Part shown: in pieces, positions 1 to 8,483 of the stretch
How the letters are laid out: each line of letters begins with the position of its first letter
How positions within the stretch are numbered: the first letter of the stretch is position 1
Source: Kiritimatiellia bacterium
GTDB lineage: Bacteria > Verrucomicrobiota > Kiritimatiellia > CAIQIC01 > Lenti-01
DNA: 32,922 bases
Assembly: GCA_017458625.1 (NCBI GenBank)
Contig: JAFTAH010000082.1
Span: 1 to 32,922 of the forward strand
Direction: 5' to 3'
Notes under the pieces: generated by a model
Seen by the model: only the letters and a program-made list of their open reading frames with translations
Databases searched by the model: none
What the model was told of the DNA's origin: nothing
Position numbers and translations under genes: made by a program

Positions 1-32
1 GCGTCTCCCTCGACCGCGAAAGGCCAAATGAT

Positions 33-54
33 ATGTCTATATTTTCATAGACAT
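33..54. other. Perfect 8-bp inverted repeat (hairpin or operator)
   Basis: ATGTCTAT and ATAGACAT are separated by six bases in an AT-rich patch that stands out from the surrounding GC-rich DNA. No T-tract follows, so it is not a convincing intrinsic terminator. It could be an operator or the end of an upstream transcript. The 390 bases between it and the lichenase start leave its target uncertain. Confidence 0.4.
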
Positions 55-99
55 GCGATTTTCGACTGTTTTTCAACAAACAAGGCCATTTTCTGCCCG

Positions 100-444
100 T
101 CCTCCATTGAAACCCTTACACTTTTTGCTCACACCCCCCCGCGCCCGCGCGCCCCCGCCCCCGTCCTCCCCCCGGCGGTCCCCCGGCAAACCGGTCAACC
201 GGCACGCCGCCTCCCATCTTTCCTCCCTCCCCCTCTCCCCCCTCTTCTCCGCCCCTCCGCCCCCTCCGCGTTAAAACTTTTTCTCTCTTTTTCTTCTCTT
301 CCCTCCTGCCGCCCCCCCCCTCATCCTCATCCCCCCTCCGCGCCTCCGCGTGATTTTCTCCCTCTTTGTCCCCCCCTCTTTTCACTTTTCTTTTCCACTT
401 TTCCTTTCCCTCCCTCTCCCCCGATGCTACACTCCCTACCATCC
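100..444. other. Gene-free polypyrimidine-rich leader upstream of the lichenase
   Basis: About 340 bases are almost entirely C and T on the + strand, with few purines. Two imperfect copies of a CTCCGCG-containing phrase occur, near 255-275 and 338-356. An open frame runs through it in phase with the lichenase, but its translation is Pro/Ser/Phe-rich low complexity ahead of a proper signal peptide, so I regard it as noncoding. No clear promoter is visible. Confidence 0.6.
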
Positions 445-1446
445 ATGAAAACCACCACCCTCCTCGCCTCTACCGCCCTCGCCGCCCTCTCCCTGGCGGC
501 CCCCCTCGCCGCCAAAGACTACAGCGGCGCCGAACTCTACACCCAAGCCCCCCAAACCTACGGCAAATTCGAAGCCCGCATGAAAATGGCCGCCGGCTCC
601 GGCATCGTCGACTCCATGTTGCTCTACCACAACGACTCCTACCTCGGCGGAAGCGAGCCTTGGTGCGAAGTCGACATCGAAATTCTGGGCAAGGCCCCCA
701 ATCGCTTCGCCTCTCAAATCGTCACGGGCACCGCCGAAAACAAGGTGACGTCCGAATCCCACCACGCCGTCTCCCCGGCCGCCGACCAGGCCTTCCACAC
801 CTACGCGCTGGAATGGACCCCCGACTACGTCGCCTGGCTCCTCGACGGCACCGTCGTCCACAAAATCGTCAAGGGACAGGGCGACAACGGCCAAGTCGAA
901 GCCGTGGCCGTGAAACCGATGGGCCTCCGCTTCAAACTCTGGTCCCACGAAGACGCCGGCTGGGTCGGCGCATGGAACGACAACATCCTCCCGGTCTACC
1001 ACTTCGTCAACTGGGTCAAAGTCTACTCGTACACCCCCGGACAGGGCGAAAACGGCGGCGACTTCACCCTCGACTGGACCGACAACTTCGACTCCTTCGA
1101 TTCCGGCCGCTGGGACAAGGGCGACTGGACGGAGGACGGCAACCGCGTCGACATAACCCCCGCCGCCATCGTCGTCACGAACGGCATGGCCGTCCTGGGC
1201 CTCACGAAAAAGGGCCAGGAAGGCTTCTCCGGCACCGTCCCGTCCGACGACGTCTTCATCACCTCCCTCTCCCGCACCTCCGACGGTCTTTCCATCACCC
1301 TCGACGCCCCCGTCTCCACCCTCTACATCTCCACCAACTACAGAACCTGGACCCCCCTCGCCGACTCCCTCTCCATCACCGGCACCACCGCCACCTTCGA
1401 CGACTCCGCCTACCCCCATTACTACCTCTCCACCACCCCTCCCTGA
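445..1446 (+). CDS. Secreted GH16 beta-1,3-1,4-glucanase (lichenase), circularly permuted
   Basis: Predicted 333-residue secreted endo-beta-glucanase acting on mixed-linkage glucan (lichenan, cereal beta-glucan). The ATG at 445 gives a signal peptide, residues 1-23, with cleavage after LAA. The GH16 catalytic motif EVDIE is at residues 75-79, with E75 the expected nucleophile and E79 the acid/base. Domain order is rotated: the mature protein starts at the QTYGKFEARMK strand that lies in the middle of Bacillus lichenases. The segment normally N-terminal (DNFDSFDSGRW, then GDWTEDGNRVD) comes near residue 215 and after. This is the order known from the F. succinogenes lichenase, and the wording (KDxSGAELYT, HHAVSPAADQAFHTY, YTPGQGE, DFTLDWTDNFD) matches that protein closely as I remember it. 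The last 70 residues form a beta-rich tail instead of the Ser/Pro repeats of the Fibrobacter enzyme. It appears monocistronic. Confidence 0.93.
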   Translation: MKTTTLLASTALAALSLAAPLAAKDYSGAELYTQAPQTYGKFEARMKMAAGSGIVDSMLLYHNDSYLGGSEPWCEVDIEILGKAPNRFASQIVTGTAENKVTSESHHAVSPAADQAFHTYALEWTPDYVAWLLDGTVVHKIVKGQGDNGQVEAVAVKPMGLRFKLWSHEDAGWVGAWNDNILPVYHFVNWVKVYSYTPGQGENGGDFTLDWTDNFDSFDSGRWDKGDWTEDGNRVDITPAAIVVTNGMAVLGLTKKGQEGFSGTVPSDDVFITSLSRTSDGLSITLDAPVSTLYISTNYRTWTPLADSLSITGTTATFDDSAYPHYYLSTTPP

Positions 1447-1553
1447 CCCCCCAAAAAAACCTTTTCCGCCCCCCGCCTCCCCCCCGCCGGCCCCGCCGGT
1501 CCCCGCCCGTCCCGTGTTCCCCCGCCTCCCCCCTCGCCCCGCATCCCCGCCCC

Positions 1554-1612
1554 GGGCCGCCCGGCGGTCGGCCATGCCTGCCGGACGTTTGCATCAATTC
1601 CGGAATCGCTCT
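1554..1612 (-). repeat. Dispersed repeat, copy A
   Basis: This roughly 59-bp sequence recurs in opposite orientation at 31592-31652 with only a few differences. The shared core includes GCCTGCCGGACGTTTGCATC and ATTCCGGAAT, flanked by a GC-rich CGCCCGGCGGTCGG block. Read on the minus strand it begins AGAGC, like the IS5-type termini at the right end of the window. It lies in the spacer between the lichenase and the next gene. It is probably a MITE-like or IS-derived element; a REP-like transcribed hairpin is the alternative. Confidence 0.7.
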
Positions 1613-1718
1613 CGAGCGAGGTTGCAAACGACTCAGATGCGCCCCATCGCATCCCGCCTGGGATAAGGACCGCTCGCGGCTTGACGCAATGGGCGGGGTG
1701 TGAAAGAATGCGGGGGTC

Positions 1719-2864
1719 ATGAAAAACGTGCATCTGTCGAAGTGGATGGGGGTGGTGCTGGGGGTGGTGCTGCTGGGCTGGTCGAGCGGAGCCAGGGCGG
1801 CTTCCGAAAGTGCCGCCGGCCTCACCGACGCCGCATCGCGGCCTCTTGATGGCCCCGCCGGCAGCATGGCCGCGCAGCCACCCGAGCCTGCCGCCGCCGA
1901 AACCCTCGCCGTCTATCTGCGCGGACTCGCCGACACCGACTACAGCAAGGCGCTCTTCTGCGTCGACCTCGATGGCCTCCGAGCCTACCTGCTCGACCGC
2001 CGGCTCGCCGAACTCAAGCGCTCGACGCCCGGTCTCGGTCAAAACGACCTGGCCGAGCTTAGCGCCACCTTCCAGACCCGCGAGCTCGCTCCGGAGCGCA
2101 TCAAGACCATCATGGTGCAGGGCTGGCAGAAAGACGGACTCAAGGACATGACCTGGCGTGTCTGCGGCTGGATCCCCGGCCCCGCCCAGGACGACATCGT
2201 CACCACCGTCGTCGCCGCCGTCGATGCCGAGCTGCCCGACACTACCGTTCGCCGCATTTACGTGCCCCTCCGCAAGTCCGACGACGGTTGGCTGGTGGCC
2301 CCCGACATCCTCGAAAAGCTGGCCGAGGCCCGTCCCGCCGTGCCCGCCGAGGTGCCCATGCCGGAGCCTATCGCCGCCGTGGTCGAAACCTTCTGGAACG
2401 CCTGGAAGGCCAACACGCCGGAGGCCGCCTGGTCGCTCATGGACGAGTCCTACCGCAAGCGCGTCTCCGCCGAGGCCTTTTCCGCCCATCATGCCGACCT
2501 CGCCCGCAGATATGGCCCCGTCTACGGCTGGAAGGTCGAGCATGTCCGCCAGATCACCTCCGACATCCTTGCCATCGGCCTCGCCCTCCAGACGGTCGTC
2601 CCCACCCAGGGACTGATGATCTTCCGCCTCAATGCCCTCCAGCTCAGCTGGTCGCTGGTTGACGTGCAGTTCCGAACCACGGAAGGCACCACTCCGCAGC
2701 CCGCCGCCGCAACGGCCCCTTCCCCCGCCCCCTCCATGGCCACGCCGGATGCCCCCCCAGCTGTCCCGGAACCGGCCGACGTGGTTGCGCCCTCCGTCCC
2801 CCAGACGCCCCCCTCCTCCTTGGCTCCGCCCTCCCTCAAGACCGACTTCAAGCCGCAGCTCTGA
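1719..2864 (+). CDS. Secreted protein of unknown function, two possible NTF2-like regions
   Basis: A 381-residue protein whose family I do not recognise. Residues 1-27 form a signal peptide with a hydrophobic core and a likely ARA cleavage site. After a short Ala/Pro linker, residues 45-200 form one mixed alpha/beta region. A second, near residues 210-310, contains VVETFWNAWKANTPEAAW and looks like the NTF2/SnoaL type of small alpha+beta fold seen in many exported bacterial proteins. The last 55 residues are Pro/Ala/Thr-rich and probably disordered. It is probably periplasmic or outer-membrane associated. The ATG at 1719 is preceded only by a weak GGGGG. It lies 170 bases before khpB with no obvious terminator between, so co-transcription is possible. 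Confidence 0.7.
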   Translation: MKNVHLSKWMGVVLGVVLLGWSSGARAASESAAGLTDAASRPLDGPAGSMAAQPPEPAAAETLAVYLRGLADTDYSKALFCVDLDGLRAYLLDRRLAELKRSTPGLGQNDLAELSATFQTRELAPERIKTIMVQGWQKDGLKDMTWRVCGWIPGPAQDDIVTTVVAAVDAELPDTTVRRIYVPLRKSDDGWLVAPDILEKLAEARPAVPAEVPMPEPIAAVVETFWNAWKANTPEAAWSLMDESYRKRVSAEAFSAHHADLARRYGPVYGWKVEHVRQITSDILAIGLALQTVVPTQGLMIFRLNALQLSWSLVDVQFRTTEGTTPQPAAATAPSPAPSMATPDAPPAVPEPADVVAPSVPQTPPSSLAPPSLKTDFKPQL

Positions 2865-3034
2865 ATCTCCGCCTTCCCGCTCTTCCCCAGACGGTTTTTT
2901 CTCCGCCCCTCCACTTTCCGCTAGATTTACCCCCTCCCGTCCTCTATTCTTCTCCCCATTCGCGTCCCCCTCCCGCTCACCCCTCCCCTTCCTGGGGTTT
3001 CGCGCCCACGATTTCAAACATAGGATTCCCTGCC

Positions 3035-3652
3035 ATGACCGACCCGCAAGCCTATCTCAAGCCCGCCCAGGAGATTCTGGAAAAGCTCCTCCATTTTCTG
3101 CAATTCGACGACGCAAAGGTCACCGCCACGGTCGACCCCTCGCCGGACGACCCCCAGATTTTCTTTGATGTCGAGACTGCCGACTCCGGGCGGCTGATTG
3201 GCCGCACCTCCTCCACGCTGGACGCGCTCCAGTTCCTGCTCAACCGGCTGCTGTCGCGCACGGACGAGGTCACGCCCTACTGCATCGTCGATACCGCCGG
3301 CTACCGCGTCCGCCGCCGCGAGAAGCTCGTCTCCGACGCCATGGCCGCCCTCGAACAGGTCCGCGCCTCCGGCCGCGCCTGGCGCCTGCCCCCCCTCAAT
3401 GCCATGGATCGCCGCGTCATCCACCACGCCTTGCGCGACATCCCCGACGTCGAGACCTACTCCGAGGAGGAAGACCGCCTCGGCCGCAAGCGCCTCGTCA
3501 TCGCGCCCGTCGTCCAGCAGTCGAACACCATCGCCGACGAGGCTGCCGAACCGGAAGATGACTTCGCCCCCGCCGCCGAGGACGCCGAACCAACCGACGA
3601 CGTCCCTGCGCCAGACCTGGCGCCGGCCTCGGAGCCCCCCCCGGCCCCCTAA
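3035..3652 (+). CDS. khpB: KhpB/Jag family RNA-binding protein (KH and R3H domains)
   Basis: A 205-residue RNA-binding protein. Residues 12-85 are the KH-like domain with the family signature LIGRTSSTLDALQFL at the RNA-binding turn. Residues 95-160 are the R3H domain, with the R-x3-H motif at R126 to H130 and the typical HHALRDIPDVETYSEEE sequence. The N-terminal Jag domain of the Bacillus protein is missing, as in many non-Firmicutes members. A 40-residue acidic, Pro-rich tail ends the protein. KhpB with KhpA binds many small RNAs and mRNAs and influences cell elongation and division in Gram-positives. It usually sits in the rpmH-rnpA-yidC cluster, which is not here. An AGGA lies nine bases before the ATG, and a strong terminator follows. 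Confidence 0.92.
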   Translation: MTDPQAYLKPAQEILEKLLHFLQFDDAKVTATVDPSPDDPQIFFDVETADSGRLIGRTSSTLDALQFLLNRLLSRTDEVTPYCIVDTAGYRVRRREKLVSDAMAALEQVRASGRAWRLPPLNAMDRRVIHHALRDIPDVETYSEEEDRLGRKRLVIAPVVQQSNTIADEAAEPEDDFAPAAEDAEPTDDVPAPDLAPASEPPPAP

Positions 3653-3679
3653 CCCCGCGCAGATGCGTCACGCCTTTCC

Positions 3680-3710
3680 CCCGCTGCCACTCGCAGCGGG
3701 TGTTTTTTTT
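3680..3710 (+). terminator. Intrinsic terminator of khpB
   Basis: CCCGCTGC and GCAGCGGG pair over 8 bp around a CACTC loop, followed by TG and eight T residues. It lies 28 bases after the khpB stop and acts only on the + strand. RNase R is convergent and has no T-tract on its own strand here. Confidence 0.95.
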
Positions 3711-3760
3711 GCCGTTTCCACGACTGCCGGCCATCGCAGCTGCCCCCCTGCAACGAACCG

Positions 3761-6067
3761 TCAGCGATGCCGCCGCGCCCGCTTGCGTTGCGCGCCCTTG
3801 CCCGGAGCTGGCTTCCCCGCCTGCTTGCGCGATGCGGAAGGCCGGTCCCGGCGGCCACCGCCCAGGGCGGACGGCAAGCCGAAGTCGACCCGCCGCTTGT
3901 CCACGTCGACGGCGGCCAGCACGACCGAGAGGGGCTGTCCGAGGCGATAGGCGGTGCCCCGGGCCGAGGTGGCGACATAGTCGTCCGGTGCCAGCGTGTA
4001 GCGCTCCTTGCCCATGGCCGCGTAGGGCAGCAGCCCCTGTTGCAGGGAATCGGCCAGTTCGACCACCAGCCCCTTGGGATTGAGCGAGACGATGGTTCCG
4101 GCCATGGCGGTGCGGTCGCCCCGCCGCAACATGTTGGCATAGTAGCGGATGCGCTTGACCTGGAGCGACTGCATCTCCATCTCGGCCGCCTCGCGCTCGC
4201 GGTCGGCGCAGTGCAGGGCCATGGCGTCGATGTCGGCCTTCGAATAGGGGCATTTGCGCCCTTCCTCGAGCGCGCCGAGCAGCCGGTGCACGACCAGATC
4301 CGGATAGCGGCGGATGGGCGACGTGAAGTGCGCGTAGTGGGCAAATCCAAGCCCGAAATGCGGCGCGGCCACGCTGGTGTAGGTGGCCCGCTGGAGGTTG
4401 CGCAGCAGCGTCAACGTGATCATGTACTGTCCAGGCGTGCCGATGGCTTCGCGGGCGATGCGGTTGAGCTCGGCGGGCTCGCGCGACCGGAGGGTGACGC
4501 CCAACGCACGCAGCTCTCCCTCCATGCGGGCCCATTGCTCCGGTTCCGGCTCGTCGTGGATGCGGTAGACGCACGGCCAGTTCGCGGCGTAGAGCTTCTC
4601 GGCGACTGCCCGGTTGGCCGCCAGCATGCACTCCTCGATGAGCGCGTACGACTCCGCCGCGCCGCGCTTGACGAAACGCACGGGCTCGCCATCGGCATCC
4701 AGCACGCACCGCACCTCGGGCAACGCAAAATCAAGCGCCCCTTCGGCAAAGCGACGCGCCCGGAGCCGTCCGGCCAGCGCCCGCAACGCGGTCAGGCTCG
4801 CCCGGATTTCCGGCGAGTCAGCCGCGGCCGGCAGCGCCTGTCCCCCGAAAAAAGCCTCCACCTGTCCATAGGACAGGCACGCCCGCGAGCGGATGACGGA
4901 CCGGAACGTCCGGACGGCGACAGGCCGCGCCTCGGCATCGAAATCGATCTCGACGGTATGCGTCAAATGGTCCTCGCGGGGCTGGAGCGAACACGTCCGG
5001 ACCGTCAGCTCCTCGGGGAGCATGCGGATGACGCGATCCACCAGATAGGCGCTGTTGCCCCGCTCGCAGGCTTCCGCATCGATGGCACCGCCCGGCACGA
5101 CAAACGCCGCCACGTCCGCGATATGCACGCCCAGATGCCACCCGCCTTCCGCCCGAGCGGCAATGCTGACGGCATCGTCGTAGTCGCGGGCATCGGCCGG
5201 GTCGATGGTCAAGACGCAACGGTCGCGCAAGTCGCGCCGGGAGGGGGCATGTTCGCCCCTGCGGGCGGCCTGCCCTGCCCGAATGGCGGCGGCTTCGGCC
5301 TCCACGGCGGGCGGGAACTGACTGCTCCGGGCATGATCCTGCAAAATGGCGGCCACCTCGATGCGGGCATCGTCCGGGTCGCCCAGGTCGGCCACGAAAC
5401 GTCCCCCGACGGGATGCCCTTCCCGCACCTCCTCCGGCGTCTGGAGCGCAATGGCGACGAGCCGACCCGCATAGGGCCGCATGGCCGCCGGGGCATCCTC
5501 CAGCCGGATGTTCTGCCGGATGAGCGGATCCTTCGGCACCACATACGCGTAGTTCTCGCCAAAAAGCCGCAAGACGCCGACGAGCCGCTTGCGCCGCCGC
5601 TCCAGAATGCGCACCACATGGCCGGGCCGCATCTCCTCGCGGGCCGGCGCCCCCGCGTCCTCGAACATCCGGTGGCGACTGGCGGGAACGGCGTCTGCGA
5701 CGGCCTCCACGCGATCGCCATGCAACACCCACTCGGCCTCGCGCGGATTCAGGGCCAGCGCGCCCTCCGCGCCCCGGTCGGGCATGAACCAGCAGGTCCC
5801 GTTGATGCGTACGCGGAAAATGCCGCGCACGGGCACGCCTTCGATGGCGCTAGGCGCCGCCCGGCCCGCCAGCTGCCAGCGCCGGTCTGCGCCGCAGGTG
5901 ACGCTCCCCTCCTCCCGCAGCTCCTCCAGCGCGCGCCGGAGCAGATGATGCCCGGCCCCGCGAACCTTCAGCGCGGCGGCGATTTCCGAGGCACGAAGCG
6001 GCACCTGTCCCGACTCCGCCAAAAACGACTTCGCCTGAAGCTTCAGGCCTTCCGTTGACTCTTTCAT
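3761..6067 (-). CDS. rnr: Ribonuclease R (3'-5' exoribonuclease, RNB family)
   Basis: A 768-residue processive 3'-5' exoribonuclease that degrades structured RNA. Order: an N-terminal winged-helix segment (about 1-70), two cold-shock/OB domains (about 75-235), the RNB catalytic domain (about 285-620), a C-terminal S1 domain (about 655-740) and a basic Lys/Arg tail. The active-site string TIDPADARDYDDAVS covers residues 287-301 and supplies the four Mg2+-binding aspartates D289, D295, D297 and D298. HFTSPIRRYPDL further on is the other RNB hallmark. The basic tail is typical of RNase R rather than RNase II. The start is supported by an AAAGGAAG ribosome-binding site. The complementary frame is open almost end to end, but it is a mirror of the skewed codon use and not a gene. 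Confidence 0.96.
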   Translation of the reverse strand: MKESTEGLKLQAKSFLAESGQVPLRASEIAAALKVRGAGHHLLRRALEELREEGSVTCGADRRWQLAGRAAPSAIEGVPVRGIFRVRINGTCWFMPDRGAEGALALNPREAEWVLHGDRVEAVADAVPASRHRMFEDAGAPAREEMRPGHVVRILERRRKRLVGVLRLFGENYAYVVPKDPLIRQNIRLEDAPAAMRPYAGRLVAIALQTPEEVREGHPVGGRFVADLGDPDDARIEVAAILQDHARSSQFPPAVEAEAAAIRAGQAARRGEHAPSRRDLRDRCVLTIDPADARDYDDAVSIAARAEGGWHLGVHIADVAAFVVPGGAIDAEACERGNSAYLVDRVIRMLPEELTVRTCSLQPREDHLTHTVEIDFDAEARPVAVRTFRSVIRSRACLSYGQVEAFFGGQALPAAADSPEIRASLTALRALAGRLRARRFAEGALDFALPEVRCVLDADGEPVRFVKRGAAESYALIEECMLAANRAVAEKLYAANWPCVYRIHDEPEPEQWARMEGELRALGVTLRSREPAELNRIAREAIGTPGQYMITLTLLRNLQRATYTSVAAPHFGLGFAHYAHFTSPIRRYPDLVVHRLLGALEEGRKCPYSKADIDAMALHCADREREAAEMEMQSLQVKRIRYYANMLRRGDRTAMAGTIVSLNPKGLVVELADSLQQGLLPYAAMGKERYTLAPDDYVATSARGTAYRLGQPLSVVLAAVDVDKRRVDFGLPSALGGGRRDRPSASRKQAGKPAPGKGAQRKRARRHR

Positions 6068-6179
6068 GGATGCTTCCTTTCCCCTGGCGTCTTCACTCGA
6101 CGGGCGACGCCCAGCCCGGATTCCCCTGCGGGCCCCTCCAGCTCCCCCGGAGGCTCTGTTTCACCCGCAAAACAAGGTG

Positions 6180-6209
6180 ATTCTAGGCTCTCCAGCCCCC
6201 AAAAGGCAA
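6180..6209 (-). promoter_or_regulatory. Candidate rnr promoter
   Basis: On the minus strand TTGCCT (6209-6204) and TAGAAT (6185-6180) are separated by 18 bases, a plausible sigma70-type pair about 115 bases before the rnr start. Assigned by eye only. Confidence 0.4.
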
Positions 6210-6237
6210 GAAAGAAATCGTTTTTTGAATTTAAGGG

Positions 6238-6266
6238 TTGACAGGCCCGATGAGGAAGAGTAAAAG
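6238..6266 (+). promoter_or_regulatory. Promoter of tRNA-Ala
   Basis: TTGACA at 6238-6243 is a perfect -35 box. It is followed after exactly 17 bases by TAAAAG at 6261-6266. The expected start point lies about 15 bases before the mature tRNA. It faces away from the candidate rnr promoter. Confidence 0.75.
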
Positions 6267-6287
6267 GCTCTCAACGTTTGAGCATTT

Positions 6288-6363
6288 GGGGGGTTAGCTC
6301 AGTTGGTAGAGCGCCTGAATGGCATTCAGGAGGTCGGGAGTTCGAACCTCCTACCCTCCACCA
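6288..6363 (+). tRNA. tRNA-Ala (anticodon GGC)
   Basis: A 76-base cloverleaf. The acceptor stem GGGGGGT pairs with ACCCTCC (one G-U pair), the discriminator is A, and CCA is encoded. The D arm is AGCTCAGTTGGTAGAGC. The anticodon stem CCTGA/TCAGG has loop ATGGCAT, giving anticodon GGC, which reads GCC. The T arm contains GTTCGAAC. GCC is a dominant Ala codon in these genes. Confidence 0.98.
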
Positions 6364-6370
6364 AGTTCTC

Positions 6371-6405
6371 AAACGCCACGACGTCCGGGTTTCGGGCGTT
6401 TTTTT
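6371..6405 (+). terminator. Intrinsic terminator of tRNA-Ala
   Basis: AAACGCC at 6371-6377 pairs with GGCGTTT, and the 3' arm runs into a seven-T tract, only eight bases after the CCA end. The inner loop can form a second small CCG/CGG hairpin. Confidence 0.8.
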
Positions 6406-6501
6406 GTGCCCTGCGTCCATGGCTTGCCCCCATCTCCCGGCCACACTCAATCGGTGTCGTCGGTGAGATCTGCGGGAGAAACCTCCCCCCGTCGTGCCCT
6501 C

Positions 6502-8340
6502 TCAGCGGCGCCAACGGGGCTTGTCGGCCAGCACATACTGGTCGCCCGCCACGAGGAAATGCCCGAATTGCAGCGGAAAATCCACCGGCACGCGGTTTTC
6601 GGCCAGAATCGTGTACCAGTCGTGGTCGGACGCCTGCTTGCCGGCAAGGTCGCGGAGCCAGGGCTTGTTCATCGTCAGGAGCGTGAAATAGGCCAGCGAG
6701 ATCGGATGCTCCTTCTCATGAATCTCATAGAAATCGTCGACGGCCGCCGGGAGCAGCACCGACGTGCGCTGGGCATACCAGGCCGTCGCCCAGGGCATGT
6801 CGGTCGCCATCCATTCGGCGGGGGCCAGCAGCTGTCCCGTCCAGCCGGCGTAGCGATGATAATACGGCGGATAGGTGTTGCCCGTGTGGGGCGGCAAGAT
6901 CAGCAGCACGGCGGAAAAGGCGGTCACGCACAGGCTCAGCGCGATGGGCAGGGCGCCCAGCAGCCGCGACTCGAGCTGCAGGCGGTCGATGGCGATGAAC
7001 AGCGCCGCCGCGCCGTAGGCGATGGCAAGGGGCCAGAGCGGCAGAAGGGCCGTCAGCGAGTCCGGCGTGAACAGCGAGGCCGCCAACACGCAGACCGCCG
7101 CCGCCGGCAGCACGCACCAGCGCAGCGTGCGCGACGTCGGGCGATTGAACCGGTGTAGCAGCCCCGCCACCGCCAGCGCCAGGAACAAGCCCGTGGAGCC
7201 CAGCCCGGACAGCCCATTGGCCGTGGCACGGAGGTTGGCGATGAGCTTGAACTGCAAGGCGTAGAACAGGGAGGTGGCGGACGGCAAATCGGGGAAGGTG
7301 GTCCGCAACAACGCCCCATCGGCGTAGAGGTGCGTCCCCTCGAGCATCACGAACGACGTCAGACCGAATGCATGGCCGCAGAGCTCCACATTGCGCAGAC
7401 ACCACGGGACAACCGGCAACGCGGCGGCCACCAGATACAGGCACGCCAGCAGCCACCGCCGCCGCAACCGGGAAAAGCCGAGGAACAGGAAGATGAGCAC
7501 GGCGACATAGGCCATCGCGTAGCGGGTCAGGAAGGCCGCAGCGGTGAGGAGCCCCGCCAGTAGCACGCGGAGGAGACTCGTCCAAAACGCGGGCGGCCGC
7601 CACTCCGCCGTATCGGCCAGACTCGGGAGCGCGGCCGAAGCCGCCGCCACCGCCGTCCAGATGGCCAACAGCGCCAGCAAGGTCGCCAGGCCCCACTCCA
7701 CGGAAGCCACGCCCGCCCGCCATACGACGCTGGACAGCGCAAACGCCGCCGTCGTCAGCAGCCCCACGCGACGATCGAACAACCGCCCCGCGATGCGCCC
7801 CGCCACCCACGCCGACAGCCACAGGCAGAACAGGTTGAGCGCCATTGGAATGTAGTCGGGCACAAACGTGAGGCTGACATCGTTGGGAGAGGTCGGGGCA
7901 GGCGCGCCAAATACGCGGAACCACAGCGCCAGCATCGCCGGCCATAGCGGCGGCAGCGTGCATTCCGGACGCGAAGCGGCCAGCGCCTCCTCCTCCGGAG
8001 CACGCTCCGGGCCAGTCCCCTCCCCCGCTCCCGCCTCCTCGGCATCCGGCGCAAGCGGCGAGCCCGTCTCGATGGCGAGTCCGAGCGGCCGCAGACAGCG
8101 CGTCTCGAAGCGTCCCGTCTGCGCCCAGGTCAGCCCCACCTGCGCCGCATCCATCGCACGCTCCGATCGCAACCCCTGGAACGTCCCCATCGCGAACAAC
8201 GCCGCGAACGAAGCCACCGCCAACGCGAACAGAAATCCCTGGATGAGCCGCCTGCCAAACCCGACATCGACCTGATAGACGAAGTTCTGGAGTTCAGCCT
8301 GGGAGAGCAGGCCCTTGGTGGAATCAGTATCAGCTGGCAT
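6502..8340 (-). CDS. Polytopic membrane protein, GT39/ArnT-like glycosyltransferase
   Basis: About 612 residues from the ATG at 8340. An upstream in-frame ATG at 8499 adds a tail with no membrane segment, so I prefer the inner start; neither has a good ribosome-binding site. The first membrane helix follows about 30 cytoplasmic residues. A large loop carries PPLWPAMLALWFRVFG, which resembles the PPL-x-P-L-x-A-L signature of PMT_2/GT39 enzymes. Roughly ten more hydrophobic helices follow, then a C-terminal soluble domain. Such enzymes use a polyprenyl-phosphate sugar to glycosylate lipids or proteins on the outer face of the inner membrane. The canonical acidic pair in the first loop is not obvious (SERAMDAAQ occupies that place), so activity is uncertain. 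It follows rarA on the same strand across a CTAG-repeat spacer. Confidence 0.7.
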   Translation of the reverse strand: MPADTDSTKGLLSQAELQNFVYQVDVGFGRRLIQGFLFALAVASFAALFAMGTFQGLRSERAMDAAQVGLTWAQTGRFETRCLRPLGLAIETGSPLAPDAEEAGAGEGTGPERAPEEEALAASRPECTLPPLWPAMLALWFRVFGAPAPTSPNDVSLTFVPDYIPMALNLFCLWLSAWVAGRIAGRLFDRRVGLLTTAAFALSSVVWRAGVASVEWGLATLLALLAIWTAVAAASAALPSLADTAEWRPPAFWTSLLRVLLAGLLTAAAFLTRYAMAYVAVLIFLFLGFSRLRRRWLLACLYLVAAALPVVPWCLRNVELCGHAFGLTSFVMLEGTHLYADGALLRTTFPDLPSATSLFYALQFKLIANLRATANGLSGLGSTGLFLALAVAGLLHRFNRPTSRTLRWCVLPAAAVCVLAASLFTPDSLTALLPLWPLAIAYGAAALFIAIDRLQLESRLLGALPIALSLCVTAFSAVLLILPPHTGNTYPPYYHRYAGWTGQLLAPAEWMATDMPWATAWYAQRTSVLLPAAVDDFYEIHEKEHPISLAYFTLLTMNKPWLRDLAGKQASDHDWYTILAENRVPVDFPLQFGHFLVAGDQYVLADKPRWRR

Positions 8341-8483
8341 GGCGTAAGATCCGGGGCTTGAGGGTGACGACGCGAAGCGACAGACCCGCTGGCCCGTCCA
8401 TCGCGTGCCTTGCATGGTCGCACGTTCCGCCCTGCTGGGCAAGGTCGTTTTGCTTCGCATCCCTGCCTCGGGGGCGGGGGGCA

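Noticed and set aside
28-444. N-terminal extension of the lichenase frame
   Set aside because: Low-complexity Pro/Ser/Phe translation of a polypyrimidine tract, followed by a normal signal peptide at 445.
3767-6058. 763-codon open frame on the + strand opposite rnr
   Set aside because: It mirrors the RNase R gene, whose motifs are all intact. The translation has no recognisable family and is Arg/Gly/His-rich, as expected of an antisense frame in C-rich coding DNA.
6066-6263. 65-codon open frame after rnr
   Set aside because: It overlaps the candidate rnr and tRNA promoters, starts over the rnr start codon and has no ribosome-binding site or recognisable sequence.
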